This document shows positions 1 to 11,995 of a stretch of DNA of 64,000 nt, piece after piece; the first letter of the stretch is position 1, and each line of letters starts with the position of its first letter. A program made the position numbers and the translations under genes. This DNA comes from Cinclus cinclus. Taxonomy: Eukaryota; Chordata; Aves; Passeriformes; Cinclidae. Where the stretch lies: NCBI RefSeq assembly GCF_963662255.1, contig NC_085081.1, forward strand, positions 682,001 to 746,000, in the 5' to 3' direction. The notes under the pieces were generated by a model. The model searched no databases and was not told the origin of the DNA. It worked only from the letters and a program-made list of their open reading frames with translations.

Positions 1-1075
1 TTTTTTTTTTTTGGTCACATTTTCCCGCCATTTTTGGGGGGGTCATGTTTTCCCGCCATTTTTCTCCTCCTCACGTTTTCCCGCCATTTTTTGGTCACGT
101 TTTCCCACCTTTTCCCCTCCCCCTCACGTTTTCCCGCCATTTTTTGGTCACATTTTCCCACCTTTTTTCTCCCCCTCACGTTTTTCCCGCCTTTTTTTCT
201 GGTCACGTTTTCCCGCCTTTCCCCCTCACGTTTTCCCTCCATTTTTTTGCCCTCACATTTTCCCGCCATTTTTCCCTCCCCCTCACGTTTTCCCGCTATT
301 TTTCTGGTCACGTTTTCCCGCCTTTTTTCTCCCCTTCACGTTTTCCCGCCTTTTTTTTTTTTGGTCATATTTTCCCGCCTTTTCCCCTCCCCCTCACGTT
401 TTCCCGCCATTTTTTGGTCACGTTTTCCCACCTTTTCCCCTCCCCCTCACGTTTTCCCGCCATTTTTTGGTCACATTTTCCCGCCTTTTTTCTCCTCCTC
501 ACGTTTTCCCGCCATTTTCTGGTCACGTTTTCCCGCTGTTTTTTCCTCCCCCTCACGTTTTCCCTCCATTTTTTCGCCCTCACATTTTCCCGCCATTTTT
601 CCCTCCCCCTCACGTTTTCCCGCTATTTTTCTGGTCACGTTTTCCCGCCTTTTTTCTCCTCCTCACGTTTTCCCGCCATTTTTTGGTCACGTTTTCCCAC
701 CTTTTCCCCTCCCCCTCACGTTTTCCCGCCATTTTCTGGTCACGTTTTCCCGCTGTTTTTTCCTCCCCCTCACGTTTTCCCTCCATTTTTTCACCCTCAC
801 ATTTTCCCGCCATTTTTCTCTTCCCCCTCACGTTTTCCCACCTTTTTGTTGCTCACATTTTCCCGCCATTTTTTGGTCACGTTTTCCCACCTTTTTTCTC
901 CCCCTCACGTTTTTCCCGCCTTTTTTTTTTGGTCACGTTTTCCCGCCATTTTCTGGTCACGTTTTCCCGCCTTTTCCCCTCCCCCTCACGTTTTCCCTCC
1001 ATTTTTTTGCCCTCACATTTTCCCTCCATTTTCTCCCCTCATGGTTCCCTCCATTTTGTCCCCTCTTTGTGCACC
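1..1075. repeat. Pyrimidine-rich minisatellite
   Basis: Degenerate tandem array of units such as TCACGTTTTCCCGCCATTTT, alternating with TTTTGGTCACG and CTCCCCCTCACG variants. All three forward frames stay open because the unit has almost no stop codons, so the open frames here are not coding evidence. It is probably intronic or intergenic. Confidence 0.85.
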
Positions 1076-1081
1076 CCACAG

Positions 1082-1124
1082 ATTCTACCCCGTAATTCTC
1101 ACCTTGAATAAAATAACGACTTAA
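1082..1124 (+). CDS. Possible terminal exon of an unidentified gene
   Basis: A good acceptor (CACCCCACAG, ending at 1081) is followed by an open frame reading FYPVILTLNKITT and a stop at 1122-1124. AATAAA at 1107-1112 lies inside the last codons. This is the layout of a short last exon whose earlier exons lie left of the window. I do not recognise the peptide, and a chance acceptor at the end of the array is equally possible. Confidence 0.2.
1107..1112 (+). terminator. Candidate polyadenylation signal
   Basis: AATAAA hexamer at the edge of the 1-1075 array, overlapping the possible terminal exon. Without transcript data it may be a chance match in AT-rich sequence. Confidence 0.25.
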
Positions 1125-1560
1125 AATCCTTAATTAATTAATTAATTAATTAATTATCCCTCGCTAATGAGCGACCAAGGGGGTGAGGAGGGCATTCCCT
1201 GCCCCATAACCTTCCCCACAACTCCCCATTTTGATCACATTAATTAACTTTGAAATGTTGATTAGTCCTTGACGAATGATGAAACTGAACGACAAAAAAA
1301 ACCCCCGTTAATTACTTTAAAGGATTCATTAATTAACCGACCCTCGTTAATGAGCAACAAGGGGACGCCCCCCTTTCCCCACGACGCTTCCCCGCAGTGC
1401 CCCAAAAAATCATTCAGCCGTTAATTACTCATTAAAAAACCCCTCGTTAATGAGTGACGGGGCTGGGGGAGGGGCGGCTTTGCCCCTCGCTAATCCCTCA
1501 CTAATTAACCCCGTTAATGAGTGACCCGAGGGGGAAAGTGGGGGATAAATTCAACTTTCC
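1125..1560. other. AT-rich spacer with TTAATTAA runs
   Basis: Holds a (TTAA)n run near 1130-1155 and dispersed CTCGTTAATGAG-type words, with no convincing exon. It lies between the possible upstream polyadenylation signal and PRODH2, so the PRODH2 promoter could be here, but no core element stands out. Confidence 0.4.
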
Positions 1561-1589
1561 CTTACCTGGCTCAGGGTCCTTCTGGTGCC

Positions 1590-2575
1590 GCCATGGGGCA
1601 GGGAGGGTCCGTGAGGGGATTTATGGGGGGGGTTATGGGGCAGGGAGAATCCATGAGGGGATTTATGGGGCAGGGAGGGTCCGTGAGGGGATTTATGGGG
1701 CAGGAAGGATCCATGAGGGGATTTACGGGGGGGGTTATGGGGCAGGGAGGGTCCATGAGGGGATTTATGGGGCAGGGAGGGTCCATGGGGGGATTTATGG
1801 GGCAGGGAGGGTCCATGGAGGGATTTATGGGGGGGGTTATGGGGCAGGGAGGGTCCATGAGGGGATTTATGGGGCAGGGAGGGTCCATGAGGGGATTTAT
1901 GGGGCAGGGAGGGTCCGTGAGGGGATTTATGGGGCAGGGAGGATCCATGGAGGGATTTATGGGGGGGGTTATGGGGCAGGGAGGGTCCATGAGGGGATTT
2001 ATGGGGCAGGGAGGGTCCATGAGGGGATTTATGGGGGGGGTTATGGGGCAGGAAGGATCCATGAGGGGATTTATGGGGCAGGGAGGGTCCATGAGGGGAT
2101 TTATGGGGCAGGGAGGGTCCATGAGGGGATTTATGGGGGGATCTATGGGGCAGGGAGGATCCATGAGGGGATTTATGGGGGGATCTATGGGGCAGGGAGG
2201 GTCCATGAGGGGATTTATGGGGGGATCTATGGGGCAGGGAGGATCCATGAGGGGATTTATGGGGCAGGGAGGGTCCATGGAGGGATTTATGGGGGGGGTT
2301 ATGGGGCAGGGAGGGTCCATGAGGGGATTTATGGGGGGGGTTATGGGGCAGGGAGGGTCCATGAGGGGATTTATGGGGCAGGGAGGGTCCGTGAGGGGAT
2401 TTATGGGGCAGGGAGGGTCCATGAGGGGATTTATGGGGCAGGGAGGATCCGTGAGGGGATTTATGGGGCAGGGAGGGTCCATGAGGGGATTTATGGGGCA
2501 GGGAGGTTCTGGGGGTAAATCTGTGGGGCAGGAGGGGTCTCCGGGGGATTCTCTGGGGCAGGGAGGGTTGGAAGG
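1590..2575. repeat. 30-bp G-rich minisatellite upstream of PRODH2 exon
   Basis: Tandem array of a 30-bp unit (ATTTATGGGGCAGGGAGGGT followed by CCATGAGGGG) with 12-18 bp insertions, all multiples of three. Forward and reverse frames stay open throughout. The forward frame beginning at a GCCGCCATGG context (ATG 1593-1595) runs uninterrupted into the first recognisable PRODH2 exon. Confidence 0.9.
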
Positions 2576-2606
2576 CGAGGAGGAGTCGCCATTGCACGTA
2601 CAGGTG

Positions 2607-5600
2607 AGGGAGGGCCGGGGCCTGGCGGCCCTGGGAAGGTGGGAGCTGCTGCGGGGCCTGCTGGTGTTCGCCCTCTGCTCCCATCCCTGGCTGGAGCGGG
2701 ACCCTGAGGCGGTGAGACCCCCTCCCCAAAATGGAGACCCCCTTCCAAATGGGGATCCCCTCCCCGAAATGGAGACCCCCCTCAAAATGGGGATCCCCTC
2801 CCCAAAATGGGGATCCCTTCCCCAAAATGGAAACCCCTCATCCCCAAAATGGAGATTCCCTCCTCCCCAAAATGGAGACCCCGCTCCTCAAAATGGGGAT
2901 CCCCTCCCTGAAATGGAGACCCCCTCCCCAAAATGGAGACCTTCCCCTCCCCAAAATGGAGACCCCCTCCCCAAAATGGAGACCCCTTCTCCTCAAAATG
3001 GAGACCCCCCTCCCCAAAATGGAGACCCCTTCTCCCCAAAATGGAGACTCCTTCTCCCCAAAATGGAGACCCCCCTCCCCAAAATGGAGACCCCCTCCCC
3101 AAAACGGAGACCCCCTCCCCAAAATGGAGACCCCCCTCCCCAAAATGGAGACCCCCCTCCCCAAAAGGGAGACCTACCCTCCTCAGAATGGAGACCCCCT
3201 CCCCAAAACGGAGACCCCTTCCCCACAGAGACCTCCCCTCCCCTCATGGCTTCCCGCCATTTTCTGCCCTCGTGAACTGCCCCGTAAGTGACCTCCAAAC
3301 CCCTCCTTTACCCCATAAACGCCTCTCAAACGCCGCCAGCGACCCCCAAACCCCAAAAAAATCACCCCAAAATCTCCAAACCCACCCTTCTCTCTGCCCC
3401 ATAAACTACTCCCAAACCCCAAAAAACAAACCCCAGAACTTTCCCCATTTTCCTCACCGTTCCTGAGGAGTCATGGCGGGTCCTGGGCTGTTTCCCTCCG
3501 GAGCAGCTGTGGGGGGAAAAAGTGTGGGGCATCCCCTTTGTCCTGGTCCCTCATGGCTCCGCTCCTTCTCTTCCCTCAGGGAGCAGAGGCCATTTTGTCC
3601 CTTCAGGGCTTCCTTTCTTCACGTCCCCGCACGGTTTCCCTGCCATTTCCCTCCCCTCCCTATTCCCTGCCATTTTTCCCATTTCCCATTTCCTTCCTTC
3701 ACATTTCCCTGCCATTTTTCCTGTCAAGTTTTCCCATTTTTCTCCCCTCACATTCGCCACCATTTTTCCCCCTCACAGTTTCCCACCATTTTCCTCCCCT
3801 CATGCTCCCCCACCATTTTCCCACCATTTTTCCCCTCACATTTTCCCATTTTCCTCCCCTCACACTCCCCCGCCATTTTCTCCCTCACATTTTCCCATTT
3901 TTCTCCCCTCACATTCCCCACCATTTTTCCCCCTCACAATTTCCCACCATTTCCCTCCCCTCACGCTCCACCGCCATTTTTCCCATTTGCCATTTCCTTC
4001 CTTCACATTTCCCTGCCATTTTTCCTGTCAAGTTTTCCCATTTTTCTCCCCTCACATTCGCCACCATTTTTCCCCCCTCACAGTTTCCCACCATTTTCCT
4101 CTCCTCATGCTCCCCCACCATTTTCCCACCATTTTCCCTTCACATTTTCCCATTTTCCTCCCCTCACATTCCCCACCATTTTTCTCCCCTCACAATTTCC
4201 TGCCATTTCCCTCCCCTCACGCTCCACCGCCATTTTTCCCATTTCCCATTTCCTTCCTTCACAATTCCCTGCCATTTTTAGCCTCAAGTTTTCCCATTTT
4301 TCTCCCCTCACATTCCCCATTTTTCCCCTCACAGTTTCCCGCCATTTTCCTCCCCTCATGCTCCCCTGCCATTTTCTCCCCCTCACATTTTCCCACCATT
4401 TTTCCTCTCACATTTTCCCATTTTTCTCCCCTCACATTTTCCCATTTTTCTCCCCTCACATTCCCCACCATTTTTCCCCCCTCACAGTTTCCCCACCATT
4501 TTCCCCCTCACAGTTTCCCGCCATTTTCCTCCCCTCACATTTTCCCACCATTTTCCCCCTCACATTTTCCCACCATTTTTCTCCCCTCACAGTTTCCCGC
4601 CATTTCCCTCCCCTCACGCTCCCCCGCCATTTTCTCCCCATCCCACCCCACATCTTCCCCCATTCCCCACAGTTCCTCCGGGCGTCCCGGCGGCTCCTGG
4701 GTCCCCGCCTATGGCGGTGGCTCCTCTCCGTGTCCCTCTGGGGACAATTTGCCGTCGGCCGGAGCCCGGAGGCCGTGCAGGAACTGTCCCAGCGGCTCCG
4801 GGCCCGGGGCCTGCGCCCGATGCTGGCCCTGCCCATCGAGGGTGAGGGACCCGATGGCGAGGGGTGAGTGGGGGTCACTTATGGGGTGTGAGGGGGTCAC
4901 TTATGGGGTGTGTGGGGGTCACTTATGGGGTGTGAGGGGTCACTTATGGGGTGTGTAGGGGTCACTTATGGGGTGTGTGGGGGTCACTTATGGGGTGTGT
5001 GGGGGTCACTTATGGGGTGTGAGGGGTCACTTATGGGGTGTGTAGGGGGTCACTTATGGGGTGTGTAGGGGTCACTTATGGGGTGTGTAGGGGGTCACTT
5101 ATGGGGTGTGAGGGGTCACTTATGGGTCGTGTAGGGGGTCATTTATGGGGTGAGTGGGGGTCATTTATGGGTCGTGTAGGGGATCACTTATGGGGTGTGA
5201 GGAGTCACTTACGGGGTGTGTAGGGGGTCACTTATGGGGTGTGAGGGGTCACTTATGGGGTGTGTGGGGGTCACTTATGGGGTGTGAGGAGTCACTTATG
5301 GGGTGTGAGGGGTCACTTATGGGGTGTGTAGGGGGTCTCTAATGGGGTGTAGGGGGTCACTTATGGGTCTGGAGTCACTTGTGGGTCACAGAGTCTGGGA
5401 GTCACTGATGGGATTTTGGGGTCACTTGTGGGTCACTTATGGGGTCACTTGTGCGTTACTTACAGGGTTAAGGGGTCAATTCTGGGGTGTGTGGGGGTCA
5501 CTTATGGGGCAGTTCTGGGGTCATTTACAGGGTTTGGGGGTCATTTTTGGGTCACTTATGGGTCTGGAGTCACTTGTGGGTCACTTACAGGGTCTGGGGG

Positions 5601-8600
5601 TCATCTGCGGGTCTGGGGTCACTTGTGGGTCACTCATGGGGTTTGGGGATCACTTACGGGGTTTTGGGGTCACTTATGGGGCAGCGAGGCCTGGTTTGAG
5701 CAGAACCTTGAGGCGGCCCTGGAATGTGTGGGGCTGGCGGCCGCCTCAGGCCCTGAACCTGCCATGCAGCTCAAGGTGACGGCGCTGCTGAGCCAGAAAC
5801 TCTGCGTGAGTGGGGCAGGGATCTATGGGGCAGGGAGGGAGCTATGGGGCAGGAAGGATCTGTGGGGTGGGATCTATGGGGCAGGGAGGGAGATATGGGG
5901 AAGATTTGGGAGCTATGGGGCAGGAGAGATCTATGGGGTGGGATCTAGGGGGAAATTTGGGAGCTGTGGGGTGAATTTTGGATCTGTGGGGCAGGATCAA
6001 ATCAGTGGGGCAGGATTGGGATCTATGGGGCAGATTTGGGATCTGTGGGGCAGGATCAGATCTGTGGGGCAGATTTGGGATCTGTGGGGCAGATTTGGGA
6101 TCTATGGGGCAGGATCAGATCTGTGGGGCAGATTTGGGATCTGTGGGGCAGATTTGGGATCTGTGGGGCAGGATCAGATCTGTGGGGCAGATTTGGGATC
6201 TGTGGGGCAGGATCAGATCTGTGGGGCAGATTTGGGATCTGTGGGGCAGATTTGGGATCTGTGGGGCAGGATCAGATCTGTGGGGCAGATTTGGGATCTG
6301 TGGGGCAGATTTGGGATCTGTGGGGCAGGATCAGATCTGTGGGGCAGATTTGGGATCTGTGGGGCAGATTTGGGATCTGTGGGGCAGGATCAGATCTGTG
6401 GGGCAGATTTGGGATCTGTGGGGCAGGATCAGATCTGTGGGGCAGATTTGGGATCTGTGGGGCAGATTTGGGATCTGTGGGGCAGGATCAGATCTGTGGG
6501 GCAGATTTGGGATCTGTGGGGCAGATTTGGGATCTGTGGGGCAGGATCAGATCTGTGGGGCAGATTTGGGATCTGTGGGGCAGGATCAGATCTGTGGGGC
6601 AGATTTGGGATCTGTGGGGCAGATTTGGGATCTGTGGGGCAGGATCAGATCTGTGGGGCAGATTTGGGATCTGTGGGGCAGATTTGGGATCTGTGGGGCA
6701 GATTTGGGATCTATGGGGCAGGATCGGGATCTGTGGGGCAGGATCAGCTCTATGGGGCAGGTGAGGCCCCTCAGGTGAGGCCACACCCCTTCAGGAGAAA
6801 GTCTCGCTCCGATTGGCTGAGCCGGAAGGGGCGGGGCTTAGCCCAGAAGAAGTGGCGGCCATGTTGGGAGGCCAGGTAAAGCCCTTCCCCCGCCGACCAC
6901 GCCCCTTTTACCTGGGCCACGCCCCCTTACCTGGGCCACGCCCCCTCCCCCTGCAGGCGCCGGAGCTCACCTGGCTCAGCCCAGCCGAGAATCAACACCT
7001 GGGGAGGGGCCTGAGGAGGCTCGAGGAAGTGGCGCAGGTGAGGGGGGAGGGGAAGGGGCAGGGGAATTACCTGTGATCAGTCAGGTGGCAAAGGTGGCTC
7101 AGGCACACCTGGGCACACCTGGGGGTACCTGGGACACACCTGGGCACACCTGAGCCTCATTCCGGGGTACCTGGAGCACACCTGAGCTCACCTGTGCCCT
7201 CCCCTGCAGGCGGCCGTGGCCCAGGGCGTGCAGGTGCTGGTGGACGCCGAGATGTCTCACCTGAACCCCGCCCTCACCTGCCTCACCTGGGGGCTGATGT
7301 GGAGGCACAACCGGGATGGGCCCCGCCCCTGGATCTGGAACACCTGGCAGGCCTACCTGAGGGTGAGCACACCTGGGCACACCTGGGACACAGCTGGGGG
7401 CACCTGGGACACACATGTGCACAGCTGGGACACATCTGGATGCACCTGGATACACCTGAGACACACCTGGGCACACCTGGACACACCTGGGACACACCTG
7501 GAGCTCACCTGTTGCCCCCTGTCCCCCCCCCAGGAGGCCGAGGCTCACCTGGGCGTTCACCTGGCCCAGGTGGGCGTGGCCGGGCTCAGGTGCGGGGTGA
7601 AGTTGGTGCGTGGGGCTTACCTGGCCCAGGAGCAGGAGCGGGCCCGAGGCGGGGGCCGCCCCTCCCCCACCTGGGACACACCTGAGGAGACCTCGGACAG
7701 GTGGGGGGAGGGGAACGTGGTGAAACCGGGGGAAAATTGGGGAAAAAAATGGAATGAAATCGGGGTGAAATTTGGGTGAATTTTGGGGGAATTTCAGGTG
7801 AATTTCAGGTGAATTTCGGGTGAATTTCGGGTGAATTTCGGGTGAATTTCGGGTGAATTTCGGGTGAATTTCGGGTGAATTTTGGGTGAATTTTGGGTGA
7901 ATTTCGGGTGAATTTCGGGTGAATTTCGGGTGAATTTCGGGTGAATTTCGGGTGAATTTTGGGTGAATTTCGGGTGAATTTTGGGTGAATTTCGGGTGAA
8001 TTTCGGGTGAATTTCGGGTGAATTTCGGGTGAATTTTGGATCATTTCCGGGCGAATTTCCAGGTGAATTTTCAGGTGATTTTTGGATCAATTCCGGGTGA
8101 TTTTTTTGGACACAATTCCGGGTGAATTGTGGGTGATTTTTTGGGGATGTTTCCGGGTGGTTTCCGGGTGTTATCCGGGTGAATTCCAGGCGATTTACGG
8201 GAAGTTTCCAGGTGATTTCCGGATGAATTCCGGGTGATTTCAGAGTAAATTCCAGGTGATTTTCCGGTGATTTCTGAATGATTTCCGGGTGAATTTCCGG
8301 GAAGTTTCCAGGTGGATTTCCGGGTGGATTTCAGAGTAAATTCCGGGTGATTTCAGAGTGGTTTTCGGGAAGTTTCCGGATGAATTTCCGGGTGAATTCC
8401 GGATGAATTCCGGGTGATTTCCGGATGAATTCCGGGTGAATTCCGGGTAATTTCCGGGTGATTTCCGGGACGTTTCCGGGTGACTACCGGGTGATTTCCT
8501 GGAAGTGTCCGGGTAAATTTCCGGGTGAATTATTGCCTTGATTTCCGGATGATTTCCAGGTGATTTCTGGATGATTTCCGTGTAATTTCCGTGTAATTTC

Positions 8601-11600
8601 CGGATGATTTCCGGGTGATTTTGGGTGGATTTCTGGGAAGTTTCAGGTGGATTTCCGGGTGAATTTCCGGGTGATTTCTGCGTGAGTTTCCGGATGATTT
8701 CCGGGTGATTTCAGTGTAATTTCCGGGTGAATTTGCGGGTGAAATTCCGTGTGATTTCCGGGTCATTTTCGGATGATTTCCGGGTGATTTCCGTGCAATT
8801 TGCGGGTGAATTTCCCGAGATTTCCGGATGATTTCGGGGAAGTTTCCAGGTGATTTCCGGGAAGTTCCCGTGTGATTTCCGGGTGATTTCCAGATTATTT
8901 CCGGGTGATTTCCGTGTAATTTGCGGGTGAATTACCTGTGATTTCCGTGTGATTTCCAGGAAGTTTCCGGGTGATTTCCGGGTGATTTCCGTGTAATTTC
9001 CGTGTAAATTGCGGGTGAATTTCCTGTGATTACCGGGTGATTTCCGGGAAGTCTCCAGATTATTTCCGGGTGATTTCCGGGAATTTCCCGGGTGATTTCC
9101 GGGTGATTTCCGTGTAATTTGCGGGTGAATTTCCTGTGATTTCCGGGTGATTTCCGGGAATTTTCCGGGTGATTTCCGGGTGATTTCCGGGTGATTTCCG
9201 TGCGATTTCCCGATGATTTCCGGGTGATTTCCGTGTAATTTGCGGGTGAATTTCCTGTGATTTCCGGGTGATTTCCGGGAATTTTCCGGGTGATTTCCGG
9301 GTGATTTCCGGGTGATTTCCGTGCGATTTCCGGGTGATTTCCGGGTGATTTCCGTGTAATTTCCGTGTAAATTGCGGGTGAATTTCCTGTGATTTCCGGG
9401 TGATTTCCGGGAAGTCTCTGGGTGATTTCCGGGTGATTTCCGGGTGATTTCCGGGTGATTTCCGTGTAATTTCTGTGTAAATTGCGGGTGAATTTCCTGT
9501 GATTTCCGGGTGATTTCCGGGAAGTCTCCGGGTGATTTCCGGGTGATTTCCGGGAATTTTCCGGGTTATTTCCGGGGATTTTCCGGGTGATTTCCGGGAA
9601 GTTTCCGGGTGATTTCCGGGTGATTTCTGGGAATTTTCCGGATGATTTCCGGGTGATTTCCGGGAATTTTCCGGGTTATTTCCGGGGATTTTCCGGGTGA
9701 TTTCCGGGAAGTTTCCGGATGATTTCCGGGTGATTTCCGGGAATTTTCCGGGTGATTTCCGGGTGATTTCTGGGAATTTTCCGGATGATTTCCGGGTGAT
9801 TTCCGGGAATTTTCCGGGTTATTTCCGGGATTTTTCCGGGTTATTTCCGGGAATTTTACGGATGATTTCCGGGTGATTTCCGGGAATTTTCCGGGTGATT
9901 TCCGGGAAGTTCCCGGGTGATTTCCGGGTGATTTCCGGGGCTCTCTCCCAGCTACCGGCGCTGCCTGCAGCTGCTCCTGACCGCCCTGGCCCGGCCGGGC
10001 TCGCGCCTCCACGTCATGGTGGCCACGCACAACGAGGCCTCCACCCTGCAGGTGCTCGCCAGGTGAGGGCGGGGCCGCATCCGGGGGAGGGGGGGATTTT
10101 TTGGGGATTTTTAGGGATTTTTTGGGGATTTTTGGGGTTTTTTTTAGGGATTTTTTTGGGATTTTTTAGGGATTTTTGGAGAATTTTTTGAGGATTTTAT
10201 GGGGATTTTTTGGGATTTTTTTGAGGATTTTTTGGGGGTTTTTTGAGGATTTTTTGGGGATTTTGGGGGGATTTTTAGGGGATTTTTAAAGGATATTTTA
10301 GGGGATTTTTTGGGATTTTTTTGGGGATTCTTAAGGGATTTTTTGGGATTTTTTTAGGGATTTTTTTGGAATTTTTTGAGGATTTTTTGAGGATTTTTTG
10401 GGGCCTTTTTGGGGACTTTTAGGGGCCTTTATTGGGGATTTTTTAGGGATTTTTTGGGGATATTTTTGGGATTTTTTGGGGATTTTTTTGGGGTGGATTT
10501 TTAGGGATTTTTAAAGGGATTTTTTAGGGATATTTTTGGGATTTTCTGGGGATTATTTAGGGATTTTTTTTTGATTTTGGGAGATTTTTGGGGAGAGTTT
10601 TGGGGATTTTTTTTATTTTTGGGGGATTTTTTGGGGCTTTTTTAGGGATTTTTCGGGGATTTTTGCCAATTTTCCCCTAAATCCACGTGGAATTTTTAGG
10701 AAACACCAAAATGGCCGGAATTGACCCCAAAATCTCCCCCCAGGTTGTCCCGGCTGCCGCCCGGCCCCGCCCAGAACGTGAGCTTCGGTCACCTGCAGGG
10801 GATGGGAGAGCACCTGAGCCTGGCCCTGGGTGAGTGACCCTGAGTGACCACAGGTGTCCCAAAATTCCCAAAAAATCCCCAAAAAATCCCCAAAAAAACC
10901 CCAAAAAATCCCAAAAAATCCCCAAAAAAATCCCCAAAAAATCCCCCAAAAATCTCCAAAAAATCGCTTAAAATCCCCCAAAAATTCCCAAAAATCCCTA
11001 TAAAATCCCTAAAAAAATCCTCAAAAAATCCCCAAAAAATCCGAAAAATCTCTCAAAAATCCTCAAAAAATCCCCAAAAAATTTCCAAAAAATCCTCAAA
11101 AAATCCCCCAAAAAATCCTTTAAAAAAATCTCTAAAAAATCCTCACAAAATCCCCAAAAATGCCTAAAAAATCCTCAAAAAATCCCTAAAAAAATCCCCA
11201 AAAAATCCCCAAAAATCCAAAAAAAAATCCGTAAAAAATCCCTAAAAAATCGCCAAAAAATCCCTAAAACAATCCCCAAAAAATCCCTAAAAAAATCCCT
11301 AAAAAAATCCCAAAAAAATCCTTTAAAATTCCCCATAAAATCCCTAAAAAAATCCCAAAAATTCCCAAAAAAATCCCTCAAAAAATCCTCAAAAAATCCT
11401 CAAAAAGCCCTAAAAAATCCCAAAAAAAATCCCAAAAAAATCCCCAAAAAATCCCTAAAAAATTCCCCAAAAAAATCCCCAAAAAAATCCCCAAAAAATC
11501 CCAAAAAATCCTTAAAAAATCCCCAAAAAGTCCCCAAACTTCCCTAAAAAAATCCCAAAAAAATCCCTAAAAAAAATCCCTTAAAATCCCCCATAAAATC

Positions 11601-11994
11601 CCTAAAAAATCCCTAAAAAAAAATCTCAAAAAATCCCCAAAAAATCCTCAAAAAGTCCCTAAAAAATCCCCAAAAAATCCCTTAAAAATCCCCCATAAAA
11701 TCCCAAAAAAATCCCCAAAAAATCCCCCAAAAATCCCCCCAAATTCCGTGCGGGTTCCGGGTGTTTCCGGCAGGTTCCGGGGGGTTCCCCGTGTACAAAT
11801 CCCTTCCCCTGGGACCCCCGGAGGTGACGATCCCGTACCTGGCGCGGAGAGCGACCGAAAACCGGGGAGCCCTGGGCGGGGCCAGGAGAGAGCGGGAGCT
11901 GCTGTGGGCGGAGCTTGGCAGGAGGCTCCGCCCCTTTGGAATTCCCAAAATTCCCAACATCATTCCCCAAATATTCAAATCCGCCCCGAAATAA
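2607..11994 (+). CDS. PRODH2: Hydroxyproline dehydrogenase (PRODH2), 5' end unresolved
   Basis: Mitochondrial FAD enzyme of the proline dehydrogenase beta/alpha-barrel family, oxidising trans-4-hydroxy-L-proline in hydroxyproline breakdown. Coding exons: about 2607-2711, 4673-4863, 5685-5805, 6795-6875, 6957-7037, 7210-7362, 7534-7700, 9952-10062, 10744-10829, 11774-11994. Phases join without a stop for 404 codons after the first exon. Matches to the human protein include GRWELLRGLLVFALC, LRPMLALP, LSPEEVAAMLGGQ, VDAEMSHLNPAL, WNTWQAYL, GVKLVRGAY, MVATHNE and RRATENRG with the terminal RRERELLWAELGRRL. The compact middle, lacking the long insert of PRODH, favours PRODH2. The 2607 start is only the most plausible acceptor. 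The frame is open upstream into the 30-bp array, so the targeting peptide and true ATG are not established. Exon 2 uses the donor at 4864, not the one at 4842, because only that keeps phase. Confidence 0.88.
2712..3240. repeat. PRODH2 intron array, CCCCAAAATGGAGACC units
   Basis: Starts directly after the exon 1 donor. Short units of the form CCCTCCCCAAAATGGAGAC are repeated with small length changes. No exon is seen inside. Confidence 0.85.
3590..4650. repeat. PRODH2 intron array, CATTTTCCCACCATTTTTC units
   Basis: Degenerate units of CCCCTCACATTTTCCCACCA type fill the intron up to the exon 2 acceptor. A longer block (about 3660-4010) recurs as about 3970-4280, showing higher-order duplication. 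Confidence 0.85.
4866..5680. repeat. PRODH2 intron 2 array
   Basis: Tandem GGGGTCACTTATGGGGTGTG units about 20-22 bp long, becoming degenerate after about 5380. The array lies exactly between the exon 2 donor and the exon 3 acceptor. Confidence 0.9.
5806..6780. repeat. PRODH2 intron 3 array
   Basis: Alternating 20-bp (ATCTGTGGGGCAGATTTGGG) and 19-bp (ATCTGTGGGGCAGGATCAG) units, very uniform from about 6010 to 6720. The uniformity points to recent amplification, and the copy number may be unreliable in the assembly. Confidence 0.92.
7363..7530. repeat. PRODH2 intron 6 CACACCTGGG array
   Basis: Degenerate CACACCTGGGCACACCTGG units. A shorter block of the same unit lies in intron 5 at about 7095-7200. 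The unit contains CACCTG E-box cores and CAGGT donor-like words. Confidence 0.8.
7775..9948. repeat. PRODH2 intron 7 TTTCCGGGTGA array
   Basis: About 2.1 kb of 11-13 bp units, ATTTCCGGGTGATTTCCGGG and variants, with a purer GAATTTCGGGT block at about 7790-8040. TTCCGG words make it a dense field of ETS-like cores. No exon is visible. Confidence 0.92.
10080..10640. repeat. PRODH2 intron 8 G/T array
   Basis: GGGGATTTTTTGGGGATTTT low-complexity tract immediately upstream of exon 9. It is the reverse complement in type of the array downstream of the same exon. Confidence 0.88.
10855..11735. repeat. PRODH2 intron 9 A/C array
   Basis: AAAATCCCCAAAAAATCCCT low-complexity tract, complementary to the intron 8 tract. 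Together the two tracts flank the 86-bp exon 9 as inverted repeats. Confidence 0.88.
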
Positions 11995-11995
11995 A
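11990..11995 (+). terminator. PRODH2 polyadenylation signal overlapping the stop codon
   Basis: AATAAA whose internal TAA (11992-11994) is the stop codon in the frame used. A second AATAAA at 12100-12105 offers a more conventional 3' end with about 100 bases of 3' UTR. Confidence 0.5.

Noticed and set aside
11..1111. Long open frames across the first kilobase on both strands
   Set aside because: They follow a stop-poor tandem unit, several frames are open at once, and the peptide is only a repeat of FPPFFGHVFPP-type words.
4842..4863. Earlier PRODH2 exon 2 donor (GAGG/GTGAGG)
   Set aside because: It leaves a phase that does not fit exon 3. The donor at 4864 gives IEGEGPDGEG/EAWFEQN, which matches the human spacing.
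5416..6879. A 487-codon forward open frame through PRODH2 intron 3
   Set aside because: It crosses a proven donor and acceptor and is made of 19/20-bp repeats. The PRODH2 exon inside it is read in phase without it.
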